A DNA stretch of 64,000 bases from Brachybacterium avium (GCF_002216795.1 NZ_CP022316.1:806001-870000), one strand, 5' to 3'. Shown: positions 44,834-54,633, numbered from the stretch's first letter. Translations and numbers: made by a program. Notes: generated from the letters alone by a model not told the origin.

Positions 44834-45000
44834 ATCGCCATTGTCCCCGTTCCCGCCAGATGGCGCTCCCAGCCGCACGCTCCGGAGGGCGTGCACCGCG
44901 CCACAGCGCGCCCTCGCCGCAGCCGTCCCGGCCCACAGCACGCCCCTCATCCGGGGTGCGCATGTTCGCCCCCTCCGCAGAAACCTGCGATGATCGAGAG

Positions 45001-45912
45001 GTGACCGCGACATTCCTCATCGTCGGAGAAGCTCTCACGGACATCGTCGTCGACGTCGACGGCGCACGCCGAGAGCATCCCGGCGGTTCTCCCATGAACG
45101 TGGCCGTGGCGCTCAGCCGCCTCGGTCACGACACCCATCTGCTCACCCGCATCGGCGACGACGCCCGCGGAGCCGCCATCCGAGAGCATCTGGAGGCCTC
45201 CGGCGTCCGTCTCACCTCGGGCAGCTCCGTGACGGCACCGACGTCGACCGCCCTCGCCCGGCTCGACGCGAACGGCGCGGCGACCTACGAGTTCGACCTG
45301 GTCTGGGATCCACAGCCCGTGGACCTGCCCGGACAGGTCCAGGCGGTGCACGCCTCGTCGATCGGCGCCGTGCTGGAGCCCGGCGCCCGGACGGTGCGCG
45401 ACATCCTGCGCCGGTACCGGGAGAGCGCCACCATCAGCTACGACCCCAACGCCCGCCCCACCCTGATGGGCGATCCGGAGTCCGTGCGCACCGAGATCGA
45501 GGCGACCATCGCTCTGAGCGACGTCGTGAAGGCCTCCGATGAGGACGTGGCCTGGCTGTACGGCACCGAGGACGTGGAGGGCGTCGTCGACTCCTGGCGT
45601 GAGCTGGGACCGGCGCTGACCGTTCTGACCCGTGGCGACGAGGGCGCCGTCGGCTTCTCCACGAGCGGTCGCGTGCAGGTCTCCCCCGTCGTCGTCGACG
45701 CGGTCGACACCGTCGGCGCCGGGGACACGTTCTCCGCCGGGATCCTCGATGCGCTGGCGGCGAAGGAGCTGCTGGGGGCGGAGAACCGCACCGCCCTCGC
45801 CGTACTGCCCAACGATGAGATCGCCGACGTGCTGCAGCGCGCCGTAGCACTGGCTGCGATCACCGTCTCCCGGGCCGGCGCCAATCCGCCGTGGAGCCAC
45901 GAGCTCACCTGA
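45001..45912 (+). CDS. PfkB-family carbohydrate kinase (fructokinase-like)
   Basis: The 303-residue protein has the PfkB signatures: GGSPMNVAVALSRLG near residue 28 for substrate binding and the C-terminal DTVGAGDTFSAGIL, whose Asp is the catalytic base. The substrate may be fructose, as in other GEALTDIV-type kinases, but this is not certain. The start is GTG at 45001 with GAGAG upstream. It stands alone. Confidence 0.88.
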   Translation: MTATFLIVGEALTDIVVDVDGARREHPGGSPMNVAVALSRLGHDTHLLTRIGDDARGAAIREHLEASGVRLTSGSSVTAPTSTALARLDANGAATYEFDLVWDPQPVDLPGQVQAVHASSIGAVLEPGARTVRDILRRYRESATISYDPNARPTLMGDPESVRTEIEATIALSDVVKASDEDVAWLYGTEDVEGVVDSWRELGPALTVLTRGDEGAVGFSTSGRVQVSPVVVDAVDTVGAGDTFSAGILDALAAKELLGAENRTALAVLPNDEIADVLQRAVALAAITVSRAGANPPWSHELT

Positions 45913-46024
45913 GCTCACCAGGGGCGCACCCGCGCGGTGACCGTCTCACCGCCACCCGCCGTGCGCGCCTCCCCACCCTTCCCTACCCACCACCCACCGC
46001 ACGACGACCTGAGGAGGCCCTTTC

Positions 46025-47440
46025 ATGAACCAGTCCACGCCCGCCGCGCAGCAGGACGACTACCGCATCGAGCACGACACCATGGGTGAGGTCCGCGTGC
46101 CCGCCTCAGCCCTGTACCGGGCACAGACCCAGCGTGCGGTGGAGAACTTCCCGATCTCCGGCCAGGGCCTGGAGCCCGCGCACATCCACGCCCTCGCCCA
46201 GGTGAAGAAGGCCGCCGCCCGCGCCAACCAGGAGCTCGGGGTGCTGGACGGGAACATCGCCGACGCGATCGTCGCGGCCGCAGATGCCGTGATCGCCGGT
46301 GAGCACGACGATCAGTTCCCGGTGGACATCTACCAGACCGGGTCCGGCACCAGCTCGAACATGAACATGAACGAGGTGCTGGCGACCCTCGCCACCAACG
46401 CCGGCGTGGACACCCACCCGAACGACCACGTGAACTGCTCGCAGTCCTCGAACGACGTGTTCCCCACCTCCGTGCACGTCGCGGTCGCCCAGGGGGTCGT
46501 CGAGAAGCTGCTGCCCGCCCTCGCACACCTCGCCGAGTCCCTCGAGAAGAAGGCCGAGGCCTGGAAGGTCGTCGTGAAGTCCGGCCGCACCCACCTCATG
46601 GATGCCACTCCGGTCACCCTCGGCCAGGAGTTCGGCGGCTTTGCGGCCTCGATCCGCTACGGCATCGAGCGCGTCGAGGCGGCGCTGCCCCGCACCGCCG
46701 AGGTCCCCCAGGGCGGTACCGCCGTGGGCACCGGCATCAACACTCCGATCGGCTTCCCGCAGAAGGTCATCGCGAACCTGGTCGAGCAGACCGATCTGCC
46801 GCTGACTGAGGCCCGCAACCACTTCGAGGCGCAGTCCAACCGCGATGGCCTGGTGGAGATGTCCGGCGCCCTGCGCACCATCGCCGTCTCCCTCACCAAG
46901 ATCTGCAACGACGTGCGCTGGATGGGTTCGGGCCCCAACACCGGGCTCGGCGAGATCTCGCTGCCCGATCTGCAGCCGGGCTCCTCGATCATGCCGGGCA
47001 AGGTCAACCCCGTGATCCCCGAGGCCGTGCTGATGGTGTGCGCGAAGGTCATCGGCAACGACGCGGCGGTCGCCTGGGGCGGAGCCCAGGGCTCCTTCGA
47101 GCTGAACGTGCAGATCCCGATGATGGGCACCAGCCTGCTGGAGTCGATCCGCCTGCTCGCCAACTCCTCCACGGTGCTGGCGGACAAGACCGTCGACGGC
47201 CTGGTCGCCAACGAGGAGAAGGCTCGCTTCTACGCCGAGGCCTCCCCCTCGATCGTCACCCCGCTGAACAAGCTGATCGGCTACGAGTCCGCGGCGAAGA
47301 TCGCCAAGCATGCCGTCGCCGAGCGCATCTCCGTGCGCGAGGCCGTCGTCGCGCTGGGCTTCGTGGAGCGCGGCGAGCTCACCGAGGAGCAGCTGGACGA
47401 GGCACTGGACGTGCTGTCCATGACGGCCCCGAAGGCCTGA
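46025..47440 (+). CDS. fumC: Fumarate hydratase, class II
   Basis: The 471-residue protein has all class II motifs: [14 protein letters not shown], the [18 protein letters not shown] region and the signature [15 protein letters not shown], whose serine is the catalytic acid/base. It interconverts fumarate and malate in the citric acid cycle, needs no iron-sulphur cluster and forms tetramers. An AGGAGG site sits before the ATG. A complex hairpin structure follows. Confidence 0.97.
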   Translation: MNQSTPAAQQDDYRIEHDTMGEVRVPASALYRAQTQRAVENFPISGQGLEPAHIHALAQVKKAAARANQELGVLDGNIADAIVAAADAVIAGEHDDQFPVDIYQTGSGTSSNMNMNEVLATLATNAGVDTHPNDHVNCSQSSNDVFPTSVHVAVAQGVVEKLLPALAHLAESLEKKAEAWKVVVKSGRTHLMDATPVTLGQEFGGFAASIRYGIERVEAALPRTAEVPQGGTAVGTGINTPIGFPQKVIANLVEQTDLPLTEARNHFEAQSNRDGLVEMSGALRTIAVSLTKICNDVRWMGSGPNTGLGEISLPDLQPGSSIMPGKVNPVIPEAVLMVCAKVIGNDAAVAWGGAQGSFELNVQIPMMGTSLLESIRLLANSSTVLADKTVDGLVANEEKARFYAEASPSIVTPLNKLIGYESAAKIAKHAVAERISVREAVVALGFVERGELTEEQLDEALDVLSMTAPKA

Positions 47441-47482
47441 CCGCTCCGCTGAACGGCGAGCGGGCCCCGGCCTGACCGCATC

Positions 47483-47540
47483 GCGCGACGGGGTGTCCCA
47501 TCACCTGGTGTCCCATCACCTGGTGGGCACCCCGTCGTGC
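47483..47540. terminator. Compound hairpin downstream of fumC
   Basis: An outer stem of 13 bases (GCGCGACGGGGTG with its complement, one mismatch) encloses two tandem copies of GGTGTCCCATCACCT (47492-47506 and 47507-47521), each of which can fold on itself. It lies about 40 bases past the fumC stop and is a plausible terminator. Confidence 0.5.
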
Positions 47541-47747
47541 ACCGGTGGCGTGACCGCCGGCCGGAGCGTGGCCCCCGGCCAGAGGGATGCGCCGGCCAGA
47601 GGGTGCGCCAACCAGAGGGAGGCGCCAGCGCACGCACCGGTTCCGGGTGCATCGCTAGGCGCGGGTGCATCCACTGGTGCTGAGCCAGCATGCGGGGCCC
47701 AGGCAGAGGGGCGCATGCTGGCATTCCGCCACCGGATGCAATGCTCG

Positions 47748-47787
47748 CCGGCTCGATACAGCGCACTCCGGCCCGATCCAGCGCACT
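47748..47787. repeat. Tandem 20-base repeat, two copies
   Basis: Two adjacent 20-base units, CCGGCTCGATACAGCGCACT and a second differing at two positions, lie just before the end of the nuclease-like gene. Function unknown. Confidence 0.7.
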
Positions 47788-47809
47788 TCGGTGCCTTCGA
47801 CCGCCTCGC

Positions 47810-48700
47810 TCAGGGCCGCGGCGGGTCGAGATGATCCCCGCGACGGAGGATCGTGAGCAGCATCCTCGTCGTCTCCTCCCATCGCAGGAACACCTGCTCC
47901 CAGGAGAGCCTCGTAACGCGGTACCCGCGCGAGGCGAGGTAGAGGTCCCGCGCACGGTCCGCGTCATAGCTGAGCGGATCATCGTGGAACTCGCGGCTGT
48001 CGCACTCGATCACCCAGCTCCTGCCCACCAGCAGATCCATCCGGCGACGGCCGTCCGGGAACAGCACCTGTGACCGTACCGGGAAGTGCCGGGACTCCAT
48101 CCACCAGCGCACGGTGGTCTCCGTCCCCGATTCCGCATCCCCTCGGACCCTGGAGAGCGGCCGACGGATCCGCTGCGGCAGCGCGGCGAGGATCCGCTCC
48201 GCGCTCCGCCGCGTGAGCAATCCGCGCTGCAGGCCGGACTCGAAGATCACGGCTGCCTTCGCCACGGGCAGACAGTGCGCGGCATGGGTGAGCACGATGT
48301 CGAGATCCGGGACCGGGTCATGGTCCGGCCAGGAGCGCAGCGCGGGACCGTGGAGCACGAGCTCCGCCTCGTCATCCCCGATGATGACCTTCCCACCCCG
48401 TCGCCGGACGGGATGGAGTCGAACATCCTGCAGCTCCGCACCGGCACGAAGCATCCGAGGCCGAAAGGCGTGGGCGCCTGTGTGCGGCGGTATCCACAGC
48501 CCGTGCAGCGAGGCGCCGTCCAGACAGGTGGGCCGCACGCCGAGCTGCAGCATCCGGACGAGCCCCGGCGGAGCCGCCTCGGTGAGATACCAAGGCTGCG
48601 CGCTGCTCATGGTGCCGTTCCTCAACCAGCGGCGCACCTCCGACTGGGAGACGCCGTCCTCACGGAGGCGTGACCTGTGGCGCACCCCCTCGATCTCCAT
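47810..48700 (-). CDS. DUF559 endonuclease-like protein with N-terminal winged-helix region
   Basis: The 296-residue protein ends with the DUF559/Vsr-like nuclease pattern: MDLLVGRSWVIECDSREFH, then YDADRARDLYLASRGYRV. The acidic residues would bind metal. The N-terminal part (LREDGVSQSEVRRWLRNG) is a winged-helix typical of AbiEi-like antitoxin domains. Such proteins are common and highly variable in actinobacteria; their target is unknown. The gene lies between imperfect direct repeats. The start at 48700 is chosen at the first conserved residue. Confidence 0.75.
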   Translation of the reverse strand: MEIEGVRHRSRLREDGVSQSEVRRWLRNGTMSSAQPWYLTEAAPPGLVRMLQLGVRPTCLDGASLHGLWIPPHTGAHAFRPRMLRAGAELQDVRLHPVRRRGGKVIIGDDEAELVLHGPALRSWPDHDPVPDLDIVLTHAAHCLPVAKAAVIFESGLQRGLLTRRSAERILAALPQRIRRPLSRVRGDAESGTETTVRWWMESRHFPVRSQVLFPDGRRRMDLLVGRSWVIECDSREFHDDPLSYDADRARDLYLASRGYRVTRLSWEQVFLRWEETTRMLLTILRRGDHLDPPRP

Positions 48701-49104
48701 ACCGGTGAGGCAACCACGGCTGCCGGCGCAAAGTTGGCATGGCACTGGTCCTGTGGACCGGCGCGTGCTGTGGAGGAAAGGAGCTCTCGACGAGCTCGGC
48801 AGTGCTCGAGCCACCGGCCGAGAACTGGGTGCCCGCCCCAGGCCGGGCATCGCACACCTGAGGGGGCCGAGTGCATCCAGTGGCGCTCAGCCAGCGCACA
48901 TCCCGATATACGACCCCGCATGCTGCCACAGCGCCACCAGATGACTCGGCACGATCGCCCCGGGAGCCACGGGGTGCGGAACCACGAGAGGCGGGAGGCA
49001 GGAGGCGGGCAGCGCAGGAGGCGGGAGCGGGAGCGGGAGCGGGAGCGGGAGCGGGAGCGGGAGCGGGAGCGGGAGCGGGAGCGGGAGCGGGAGCGGAACC
49101 GCGC
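48701..49104. other. Intergenic region with microsatellite between nuclease-like gene and phoH
   Basis: No gene is supported. It holds the 25-base right-hand copy (48871-48895) of a repeat also present at 47665-47689, then a purine-rich stretch and twelve perfect GGGAGC units ending close to the phoH-like stop codon. Confidence 0.55.
49023..49094. repeat. Hexanucleotide microsatellite (GGGAGC)12
   Basis: Twelve perfect copies of GGGAGC occupy 72 bases, preceded by a degenerate GGAGGC tract. The end lies 10 bases beyond the phoH-like stop codon. Copy number may vary by slippage. Confidence 0.9.
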
Positions 49105-50565
49105 TCAGAGGATCGGCTCGTCCAGCACGTGGGTGACGAGCTCGGCGACCTTGGACCGCTCGGAGCGCTGCAGCGTGACGTGGGCGAACAGCTCCTTCTC
49201 CTTGAGGGCCTCGACCACCGAGGCGATCCCGTCGTAGCGGCCGATGCGCAGGTTGTCGCGCTGGGCGATGTCATGGGTGAGCACGACGCGGGAGTTCTGA
49301 CCGATGCGGGAGAGCATGGTCAGCAGCACGTTGCGTTCCAGGGACTGCGCCTCGTCCACGATCACGAAGGCGTCGTGGAGGGAGCGGCCGCGGATGTGGG
49401 TCAGCGGGAGCACCTCGAGCATGCCGCGGGAGAGCACCTCGTCGATGACGTTCTGCGAGACCATCGAACCGAGGGTGTCGAACACGGCCTGGCCCCAGGG
49501 CCCCATCTTCTCGCCCTGGTCACCGGGGAGGTAGCCCAGCTCCTGGCCGCCGACGGCGAACAGCGGGCGGAACACCATGATCCTGCGCTGGGTACGGCGC
49601 TCCAGGACCGCTTCGAGGCCCGCGCACAGCGCCAGGGCGCTCTTGCCGGTGCCGGCGCGGCCGCCCAGGGACACGATGCCGATGGATTCGTCCTGCAGCA
49701 GGTCGATCGCGACCCGCTGCTCGGCGGAACGGCCGGAGACGCCGAACACGGTCTGGTCGCCGTGGACCAGCCGCACCTGCTTGTCCCGGGTGACTCTGCC
49801 CAGAGCGGAGCCGCGCGGGCTGGTGAGGGTGAGCCCGGTGTGGACGGGGTGGTGGGCGAGCTCGGGGATCTCGACGGTCTGGCCGTCGTAGAGATCGCTC
49901 ATGGTCTGCTCGTCCACTGTGGCGGTGACCATGCCGGTGAAGCCGCGATCGCGGGCGAGCTCGGCGCGGTACTCCTCGGCGTGGACGCCGGAGGCGGAGG
50001 CCTTGATGCGCATGGGCAGATCCTTCGAGACCAGCACCACATTCTTGCCCTCGAGCTGGAGGTTCTTGGCGACGGCCAGGATGCGGGTGTCGTTGTCGCC
50101 GAGCCGGAAGCCGTCCGGCAGGGAGGCGGTGCTCATGTGATTGAGCTCGACGTGCACGTGGCCGCCGTCCTTCCCGATGGGCAGCGGCTGGGCGAGGTTG
50201 CCGTGCAGCTCGCGCAGGTCATCGAGGATCCGCAGCGCCTGGCGGGCGAAGTAGCCGAGGTCGGGATGGTGTCGCTTGGCCTCCAGCTCGGTGATCACCA
50301 CGATCGGGAGCACGATGTCGTGCTCGGCGAAGCGGTGGAGCGACAGCGGGTCCGACAGCAGCACCGAGGTGTCCAGCACGTAGGTGATCACCCCCGTCTC
50401 GACCTCCGCGATCATCTGCTGCGCGGCGCCGGGGAGCAGCGAGGGCACCACCGGCGCGCCGTCGGGGTTCGCGGCTCCGATCTCCTCCGGGCCCCGAATG
50501 GGGTGCAACGATGCCGTGCCGTCGGCGGCGGGCATCGTCTCGCGGGCAACTGTCGTCTCATCCAT
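49105..50565 (-). CDS. PhoH-like ATPase with N-terminal PIN domain
   Basis: The 486-residue protein has an N-terminal PIN domain ([37 protein letters not shown]) and a C-terminal PhoH ATPase. The P-loop is [15 protein letters not shown] and the Walker B site is [14 protein letters not shown]-PhoH proteins are RNA helicase/RNases in mycobacteria. An upstream in-frame extension to 50658 is possible but lacks similarity. A GGGAGGC site precedes this ATG. Confidence 0.92.
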   Translation of the reverse strand: MDETTVARETMPAADGTASLHPIRGPEEIGAANPDGAPVVPSLLPGAAQQMIAEVETGVITYVLDTSVLLSDPLSLHRFAEHDIVLPIVVITELEAKRHHPDLGYFARQALRILDDLRELHGNLAQPLPIGKDGGHVHVELNHMSTASLPDGFRLGDNDTRILAVAKNLQLEGKNVVLVSKDLPMRIKASASGVHAEEYRAELARDRGFTGMVTATVDEQTMSDLYDGQTVEIPELAHHPVHTGLTLTSPRGSALGRVTRDKQVRLVHGDQTVFGVSGRSAEQRVAIDLLQDESIGIVSLGGRAGTGKSALALCAGLEAVLERRTQRRIMVFRPLFAVGGQELGYLPGDQGEKMGPWGQAVFDTLGSMVSQNVIDEVLSRGMLEVLPLTHIRGRSLHDAFVIVDEAQSLERNVLLTMLSRIGQNSRVVLTHDIAQRDNLRIGRYDGIASVVEALKEKELFAHVTLQRSERSKVAELVTHVLDEPIL

Positions 50566-50771
50566 GGGTGCCTCCCGGAATCGCGCGGATGCCTGGACCC
50601 TAGCCCGGTGGGCGCCCGCCGTCGGGCGAGCCCCACAGGGTGCGGAGCCGACGTTCACCCGATCATCATCGGGAGTTCAGCCGGACCCCCGGTGCACTCA
50701 GTGTGCCACCGGTCACAGCGGCCTCGCGGGAGGCGGGCAGGAGTGTCCCCGGGGTGGGTGCGCCCGTGGGC

Positions 50772-51530
50772 TCAGGCCCCGAAGCGGCGCTCGCGCCGGC
50801 AGAAGTCACGCAGTGCGCGCAGCAGGTCGATGCGGCGGAATCCGGGCCAGTAGGTCTCGCAGAACCAGTACTCGGAGTGCACGGACTGCCACAGCAGGAA
50901 TCCCGAGAGCCGCTGCTCACCGGAGGTGCGGATGATGAGGTCCGGATCGGGCTGTCCACGGGTGTAGAGGTGCTCGGCCACGGATTCGACGCTGATCCCC
51001 GAGGCGATGCCGTCCCCGTCCAGGCCCTGTCCGGCCAGATCCCGCACCAGTTCCTGCACGGCGTCGACGATCTCCTCGCGCCCGCCGTAGCCGATCGCCA
51101 CGTTGACCGTCAGCCCGGATTCCAGGGAGGTCTGCTCCTGTACGCGGGAGATGTCGGCGCGCATCGCCTCCGGCAGCTCCTCGGCGTTCCCGGTCAGCCG
51201 CACGCAGTAGCCGGCCTCGATGATCCGGGCGATGGTGGCGCCGATGATCTCGTAGAGGGCGGTGAGCTCCTCGGGCGGACGGCGCAGGTTGTCCGTGGAC
51301 AGCATCCAGACGGTCACCAGGGGGATGTCGAGACCGTCGCACCAGGAGAGGAACTCGAGGATCTTTGCGGCGCCGACGCGATGGCCGTGCTCGGTGGTCT
51401 CCCCCGCCTCCCTCGCCCAGCGGCGGTTGCCGTCCACGATCACACCCAGGTGCTGCGGGAGCTCGAAGCTCTCGAGCTCGCGGAGGAGGCGCCGCTCGTA
51501 GACGCGGTACAGAAGGCCGTCATCGTTCAT
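50772..51530 (-). CDS. uppS: Isoprenyl transferase (cis-prenyltransferase, UppS family)
   Basis: The 252-residue protein has the cis-prenyltransferase motifs. HLGVIVDGNRRWA holds the catalytic Asp, VTVWMLSTDNLRRPPEE follows, and the C-terminal IRTSGEQRLSGF and SEYWF complete the pattern. It builds undecaprenyl or shorter Z-prenyl diphosphate for wall synthesis. Actinobacteria often have two paralogues, so product length is not certain. It is divergent from the hemolysin III gene. Confidence 0.93.
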   Translation of the reverse strand: MNDDGLLYRVYERRLLRELESFELPQHLGVIVDGNRRWAREAGETTEHGHRVGAAKILEFLSWCDGLDIPLVTVWMLSTDNLRRPPEELTALYEIIGATIARIIEAGYCVRLTGNAEELPEAMRADISRVQEQTSLESGLTVNVAIGYGGREEIVDAVQELVRDLAGQGLDGDGIASGISVESVAEHLYTRGQPDPDLIIRTSGEQRLSGFLLWQSVHSEYWFCETYWPGFRRIDLLRALRDFCRRERRFGA

Positions 51531-51720
51531 CGCGCCGTCTCTCCCCTCATGCTGGTCACGGCGGTTCCACCCGCCGCAGCTCCCGATCCGGCGCCTGCCG
51601 CCGACCGCCTGCGTCGCGGTCGACGCCGTCGGCCCGCTCGCTCCATTATCGGTGACGCTGCCGCACCCTCCGTACGTTCTGGGAAAATCGACACCGGATC
51701 GGCACAGCCCGCACACCGTG

Positions 51721-51740
51721 AACCTACGGCCCCGTAGGTT
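51721..51740. promoter_or_regulatory. Perfect palindrome before the hemolysin III gene
   Basis: AACCTACGG-CC-CCGTAGGTT is a perfect 9+2+9 inverted repeat 11 bases before the trhA start, followed by a half-copy TTACGG. Such a site would overlap the transcription or translation start and suggests a dimeric repressor. The regulator is not in the window. Confidence 0.6.
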
Positions 51741-51751
51741 ACGGTGGCCCC

Positions 51752-52654
51752 ATGAGTTCCGGACGCCATCGCGACACCGCCGAGCACCCTGCTGCGAGCG
51801 GCCCCGCCGCTGTCGATCCCGCGGATCCCGCCGACCCGGCCGGATCAGCCGGCGTGGGGGCGATGCCCGATCACCGCGCTGCGGCCGAGACCGCGGAGGC
51901 GGTCGCGGAAAGCGGCGGCACCGACATGGCGACCGACGACGAGCTGCCCACCGCCGAGAACTTCCCCTTCGCCCCCCGCACTCTCACCCGGGCGATGGCG
52001 CGGCGGGCCACTCGGCTCGGGCTCCAGCTGCCCAAGCCGCGCCTGCGCGGGATGATGCACCTGTTCGCCTTCCCGGTCACCATGGTGGCCGGGCTGCTGC
52101 TGGTCGCTCTCGGCGGGACCCTCGAGATCCGCCTGGCCTGCGCGGTGTTCGTACTGACCGCCAGCATGCTGTTCGGGGTCAGTGCGGTCTACCATCGCGG
52201 CACCTGGTCCCCGCGGCGGGCGATCATGCTGCGGCGCTTCGACCATGCGAACATCTTCCTGATCATCGCCGGCACCTATACCCCGATCGCGGTAGCGATG
52301 CTCGAGCCCCGCCAGGCTCTCACCCTGCTGGTGATCGCCTGGGGCGGGGCACTGGTCGGGGTGTGCTTCCGGCTGTTCTGGACCGGAGCCCCGCGCTGGA
52401 TCTATGTACCGGCCTACATCGCGCTGGGCTGGGTGGCGGTCTTCTACATGCCGCAGCTGCAGGCCTCGGGCGGCTGGGCCGTGGTCTGGCTGCTGGTGAT
52501 CGGCGGTCTCGCCTACACCGCGGGGGCGGTCATGTACGCGCTGAAGCGGCCCAATCCCTCACCGGCCTGGTTCGGCTTCCACGAGATCTTCCACACCGGC
52601 ACCCTGATCGGCTTCGGCTGCCACTTCGCGGCCGTCGCCGTCGCCATCATCTGA
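51752..52654 (+). CDS. trhA: Hemolysin III/TrhA family membrane protein (PAQR superfamily)
   Basis: The 300-residue protein has a long disordered N-terminal tail, then seven membrane helices. Family motifs are RGMMHLFAFPV, SAVYHRGTW, RRFDHANIFLIIAGTY and the C-terminal GFHEIFHTGT. The conserved Ser/His/Asp set suggests a metal-dependent hydrolase site, as in PAQR receptors. Related proteins influence membrane fluidity. The N-terminal tail may start at internal ATG codons instead. Confidence 0.9.
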   Translation: MSSGRHRDTAEHPAASGPAAVDPADPADPAGSAGVGAMPDHRAAAETAEAVAESGGTDMATDDELPTAENFPFAPRTLTRAMARRATRLGLQLPKPRLRGMMHLFAFPVTMVAGLLLVALGGTLEIRLACAVFVLTASMLFGVSAVYHRGTWSPRRAIMLRRFDHANIFLIIAGTYTPIAVAMLEPRQALTLLVIAWGGALVGVCFRLFWTGAPRWIYVPAYIALGWVAVFYMPQLQASGGWAVVWLLVIGGLAYTAGAVMYALKRPNPSPAWFGFHEIFHTGTLIGFGCHFAAVAVAII

Positions 52655-52751
52655 TGGAACGGGTGCAGGTGCTGCCCGGGCATCAGCGCGGGGTTCGACA
52701 GCCACCGAGGAACGCGGCTCAGCGCTGATCGCAGGGCACTGCGGTCGCGGC

Positions 52752-53120
52752 TCAGCGCGGGCCGTCGGTGGGCGGAGCGTCCTCGCCCGAGGGCGCCTCA
52801 TCGTCATCCGAGGGCGCCGCCGTGCCGTCCTCCGGGGCAGCAGGCCCTGCGGTCCCGTCGTCCGACGCGTCGTGCGCGCGCTCGGCCCGCTCGCGCTCCT
52901 CGGCCTCCATCCGCTCCTTCACCCGCGCCCGGGCCTGCACCCGGCGCGTGCGGCGCGTCATGTCGATCGCCAGCAGGACCACTGCCACGGCGAGCACGAA
53001 CATCGCGAAGAACCCGGGCAGCCCCGGGGAGACGGTGACCGAGTTGAGCTCACCGCCGTCGGAAGGGTTCGGTGCGGCCACCAGCTCACCGAGGGCGAGG
53101 AGGAGCTCCGCGCCGCTCAT
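52752..53120 (-). CDS. Single-helix membrane protein, hypothetical
   Basis: The 122-residue protein has one membrane helix (FFAMFVLAVAVVLLAIDM), a basic stretch RRTRRVQARARVKER, and an acidic disordered C-terminus rich in Asp, Glu and Pro. It overlaps the mca stop region by four bases and lies downstream of mca on the same strand. No function known. Confidence 0.7.
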   Translation of the reverse strand: MSGAELLLALGELVAAPNPSDGGELNSVTVSPGLPGFFAMFVLAVAVVLLAIDMTRRTRRVQARARVKERMEAEERERAERAHDASDDGTAGPAAPEDGTAAPSDDDEAPSGEDAPPTDGPR

Positions 53121-54028
53121 GGCCGGGCCTCCACGAGCTCGTGACGCAGCCCGGCGAACAGATCATCCTCGGGCAGCTTCACCCCGATGCGGGAGATGTG
53201 CAGCTCGTAGTCCTCGGTGCCCCAGGCCGCTGTCTCGGCCTCGTGGGGGATGCGGAAGAACGGCCCTTCGGGGTCCACCTGGGTGGCGTGGGCGCGAAGC
53301 GCGTCGTCCCGGATCGCGAGGAAGTCGCGCACGTCGACTCGGGTGGTCAGCACCCGGTCCTTGCTCTCGTCGTAGTGCTGGAGCATCTGGTCCAGCATCT
53401 CGTTCGGGGTGCCCTCGGCCCGCAGATGCCTGCTCACCGCAGAGAACCGCTGCCGGTGGAAGCCGTTGATGTAGTAGAGCTTGGCGACCGCCCAGGGCTC
53501 ACCGAGCTCGGGGGCGAACGCCGAGTCGGCGGCGAGATCGAAGGCGGCCAGGCTGATCCGGTTGACCTGGATGTGGTCGGGATGCGGGTAGCCGCCGTTC
53601 TCGTCGTACGTGGTCATCACGTGGGGACGCAGCCGGCGGATGGTCTCCACCAGCGGTCCGGCCGCCTCCTTGATGGGAAGCGTCGCGAAGCTGCCGGCGG
53701 GCAGCGGTGGCAGCGGATCGCCCTCGGGCAGCCCGGAGTCGATGAAGCCCAGCCATTCGTGGTCCACACCGAGGATCTCCTGCGCCCGGGCCATCTCCCG
53801 ACGGCGGATCTCGGGCAGCGCCTCGGCGGTCACTGAGGGGTCATCGCGCAGCCGCGGGTTGAGCACGTCGCCGCGCTCACCCCCGGTGCAGGTGATGACC
53901 GTGACCTGGACGCCCTCGCGCGCATAGCGCGCAGTCGACCCGGCACCCTTGGACGATTCATCGTCCGGGTGCGCATGGACGGCCACCATCCGCAGCGGTT
54001 CATCGGGGGTGGGCAGCTGGACGGTCAC
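53117..54028 (-). CDS. mca: Mycothiol S-conjugate amidase
   Basis: The 303-residue protein has the LmbE zinc site HAHPDDESSKGAGS and the YDENGGYPHPDH motif. The Lys after the ESS triplet marks Mca rather than the related deacetylase MshB, which has Ser there. Mca cuts mycothiol adducts of toxins so that they leave the cell as mercapturates. The GTG at 54028 with a GAGGAG site was preferred over a longer frame to 54067. Divergent from DUF4307, an arrangement common in actinobacteria. Confidence 0.93.
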   Translation of the reverse strand: MTVQLPTPDEPLRMVAVHAHPDDESSKGAGSTARYAREGVQVTVITCTGGERGDVLNPRLRDDPSVTAEALPEIRRREMARAQEILGVDHEWLGFIDSGLPEGDPLPPLPAGSFATLPIKEAAGPLVETIRRLRPHVMTTYDENGGYPHPDHIQVNRISLAAFDLAADSAFAPELGEPWAVAKLYYINGFHRQRFSAVSRHLRAEGTPNEMLDQMLQHYDESKDRVLTTRVDVRDFLAIRDDALRAHATQVDPEGPFFRIPHEAETAAWGTEDYELHISRIGVKLPEDDLFAGLRHELVEARP

Positions 54029-54240
54029 GGGACTCCTCGGAGACGACGGGAGGGGGACGGATCCCACGGGGCTGGTGCGGGCGTCGCACGGAAGAGTTCA
54101 CGGCGCACCAGCGTCAGATCCTACGCCACCGACACCTGCCAGCACCTGGGAGGAGCCGTCGGTCGCGACTGCTGGGCGGCGCCGGCGCAGGGCGGCCGGT
54201 TCGGAGGAAGTTCCCGGCGGCGGTCTGGAAGACTGTCCCC

Positions 54241-54633
54241 ATGACCGATGCCAGTGACCGCCGTGCGGACCGTTATGGAAAGCCGCTCGTGGGTCGTCGG
54301 ACCGCGCGTGTGCTCATGGCCCTCGCCGGGGCCCTGTTCCTCGCGGCCGTGTTCTACGTCGGGGTCCAGGCCTCCAGCACGCCCGTCCGCACCGAGGTGC
54401 TCGCCTACGAGCACGTCTCCGATGACGTGATCGCCGTCGACTTCCGGGTGACGATGGATCCGGGCACCGAGGCGAGCTGCACGATCCAGGCGCTGAACAA
54501 AGGGCGGGCCCAGGTCGGGTTCGTCGAGGCGGCGATCCCCGCCCAAGACACCCGTCGCAGCACGCACCACGTCGAGATCTCCACCCAGGGCGACGCGGTC
54601 TCGGCGGAGATCATCAACTGCGAGGCTCGGTGA
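54241..54633 (+). CDS. DUF4307 membrane protein
   Basis: The 130-residue protein has one membrane helix (VLMALAGALFLAAVFYVGV) and an extracytoplasmic Ig-like domain of strands ending with two cysteines (EASCTIQALNK, IINCEAR) that could pair. DUF4307 genes are conserved beside mca, as here, but no role is known. Confidence 0.88.
   Translation: MTDASDRRADRYGKPLVGRRTARVLMALAGALFLAAVFYVGVQASSTPVRTEVLAYEHVSDDVIAVDFRVTMDPGTEASCTIQALNKGRAQVGFVEAAIPAQDTRRSTHHVEISTQGDAVSAEIINCEAR

Larger units (their letters stand above)
47441..47809. other. Repeat-rich intergenic region after fumC
   Basis: No gene is supported here. It holds the fumC hairpin, three imperfect tandem units built on CCAGAGGG near 47577-47630, a perfect 9-bp inverted repeat CCAGCATGC (47685-47693 with 47713-47721), and two tandem 20-base units at 47748-47787. 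A 25-base stretch at 47665 recurs with three mismatches at 48871, on the far side of the nuclease-like gene. Confidence 0.6.

Noticed and set aside
47655-47882. Short cysteine-containing open frame in the fumC intergenic region
   Set aside because: Its sequence arises from translating the intergenic repeats; there is no ribosome site or family resemblance.
49023-49094. Hexamer array as part of a coding sequence
   Set aside because: It could be read as a Pro/Ala- or Glu-rich repeat in some frames, but the phoH-like frame stops before it and no other gene with a start site spans it.
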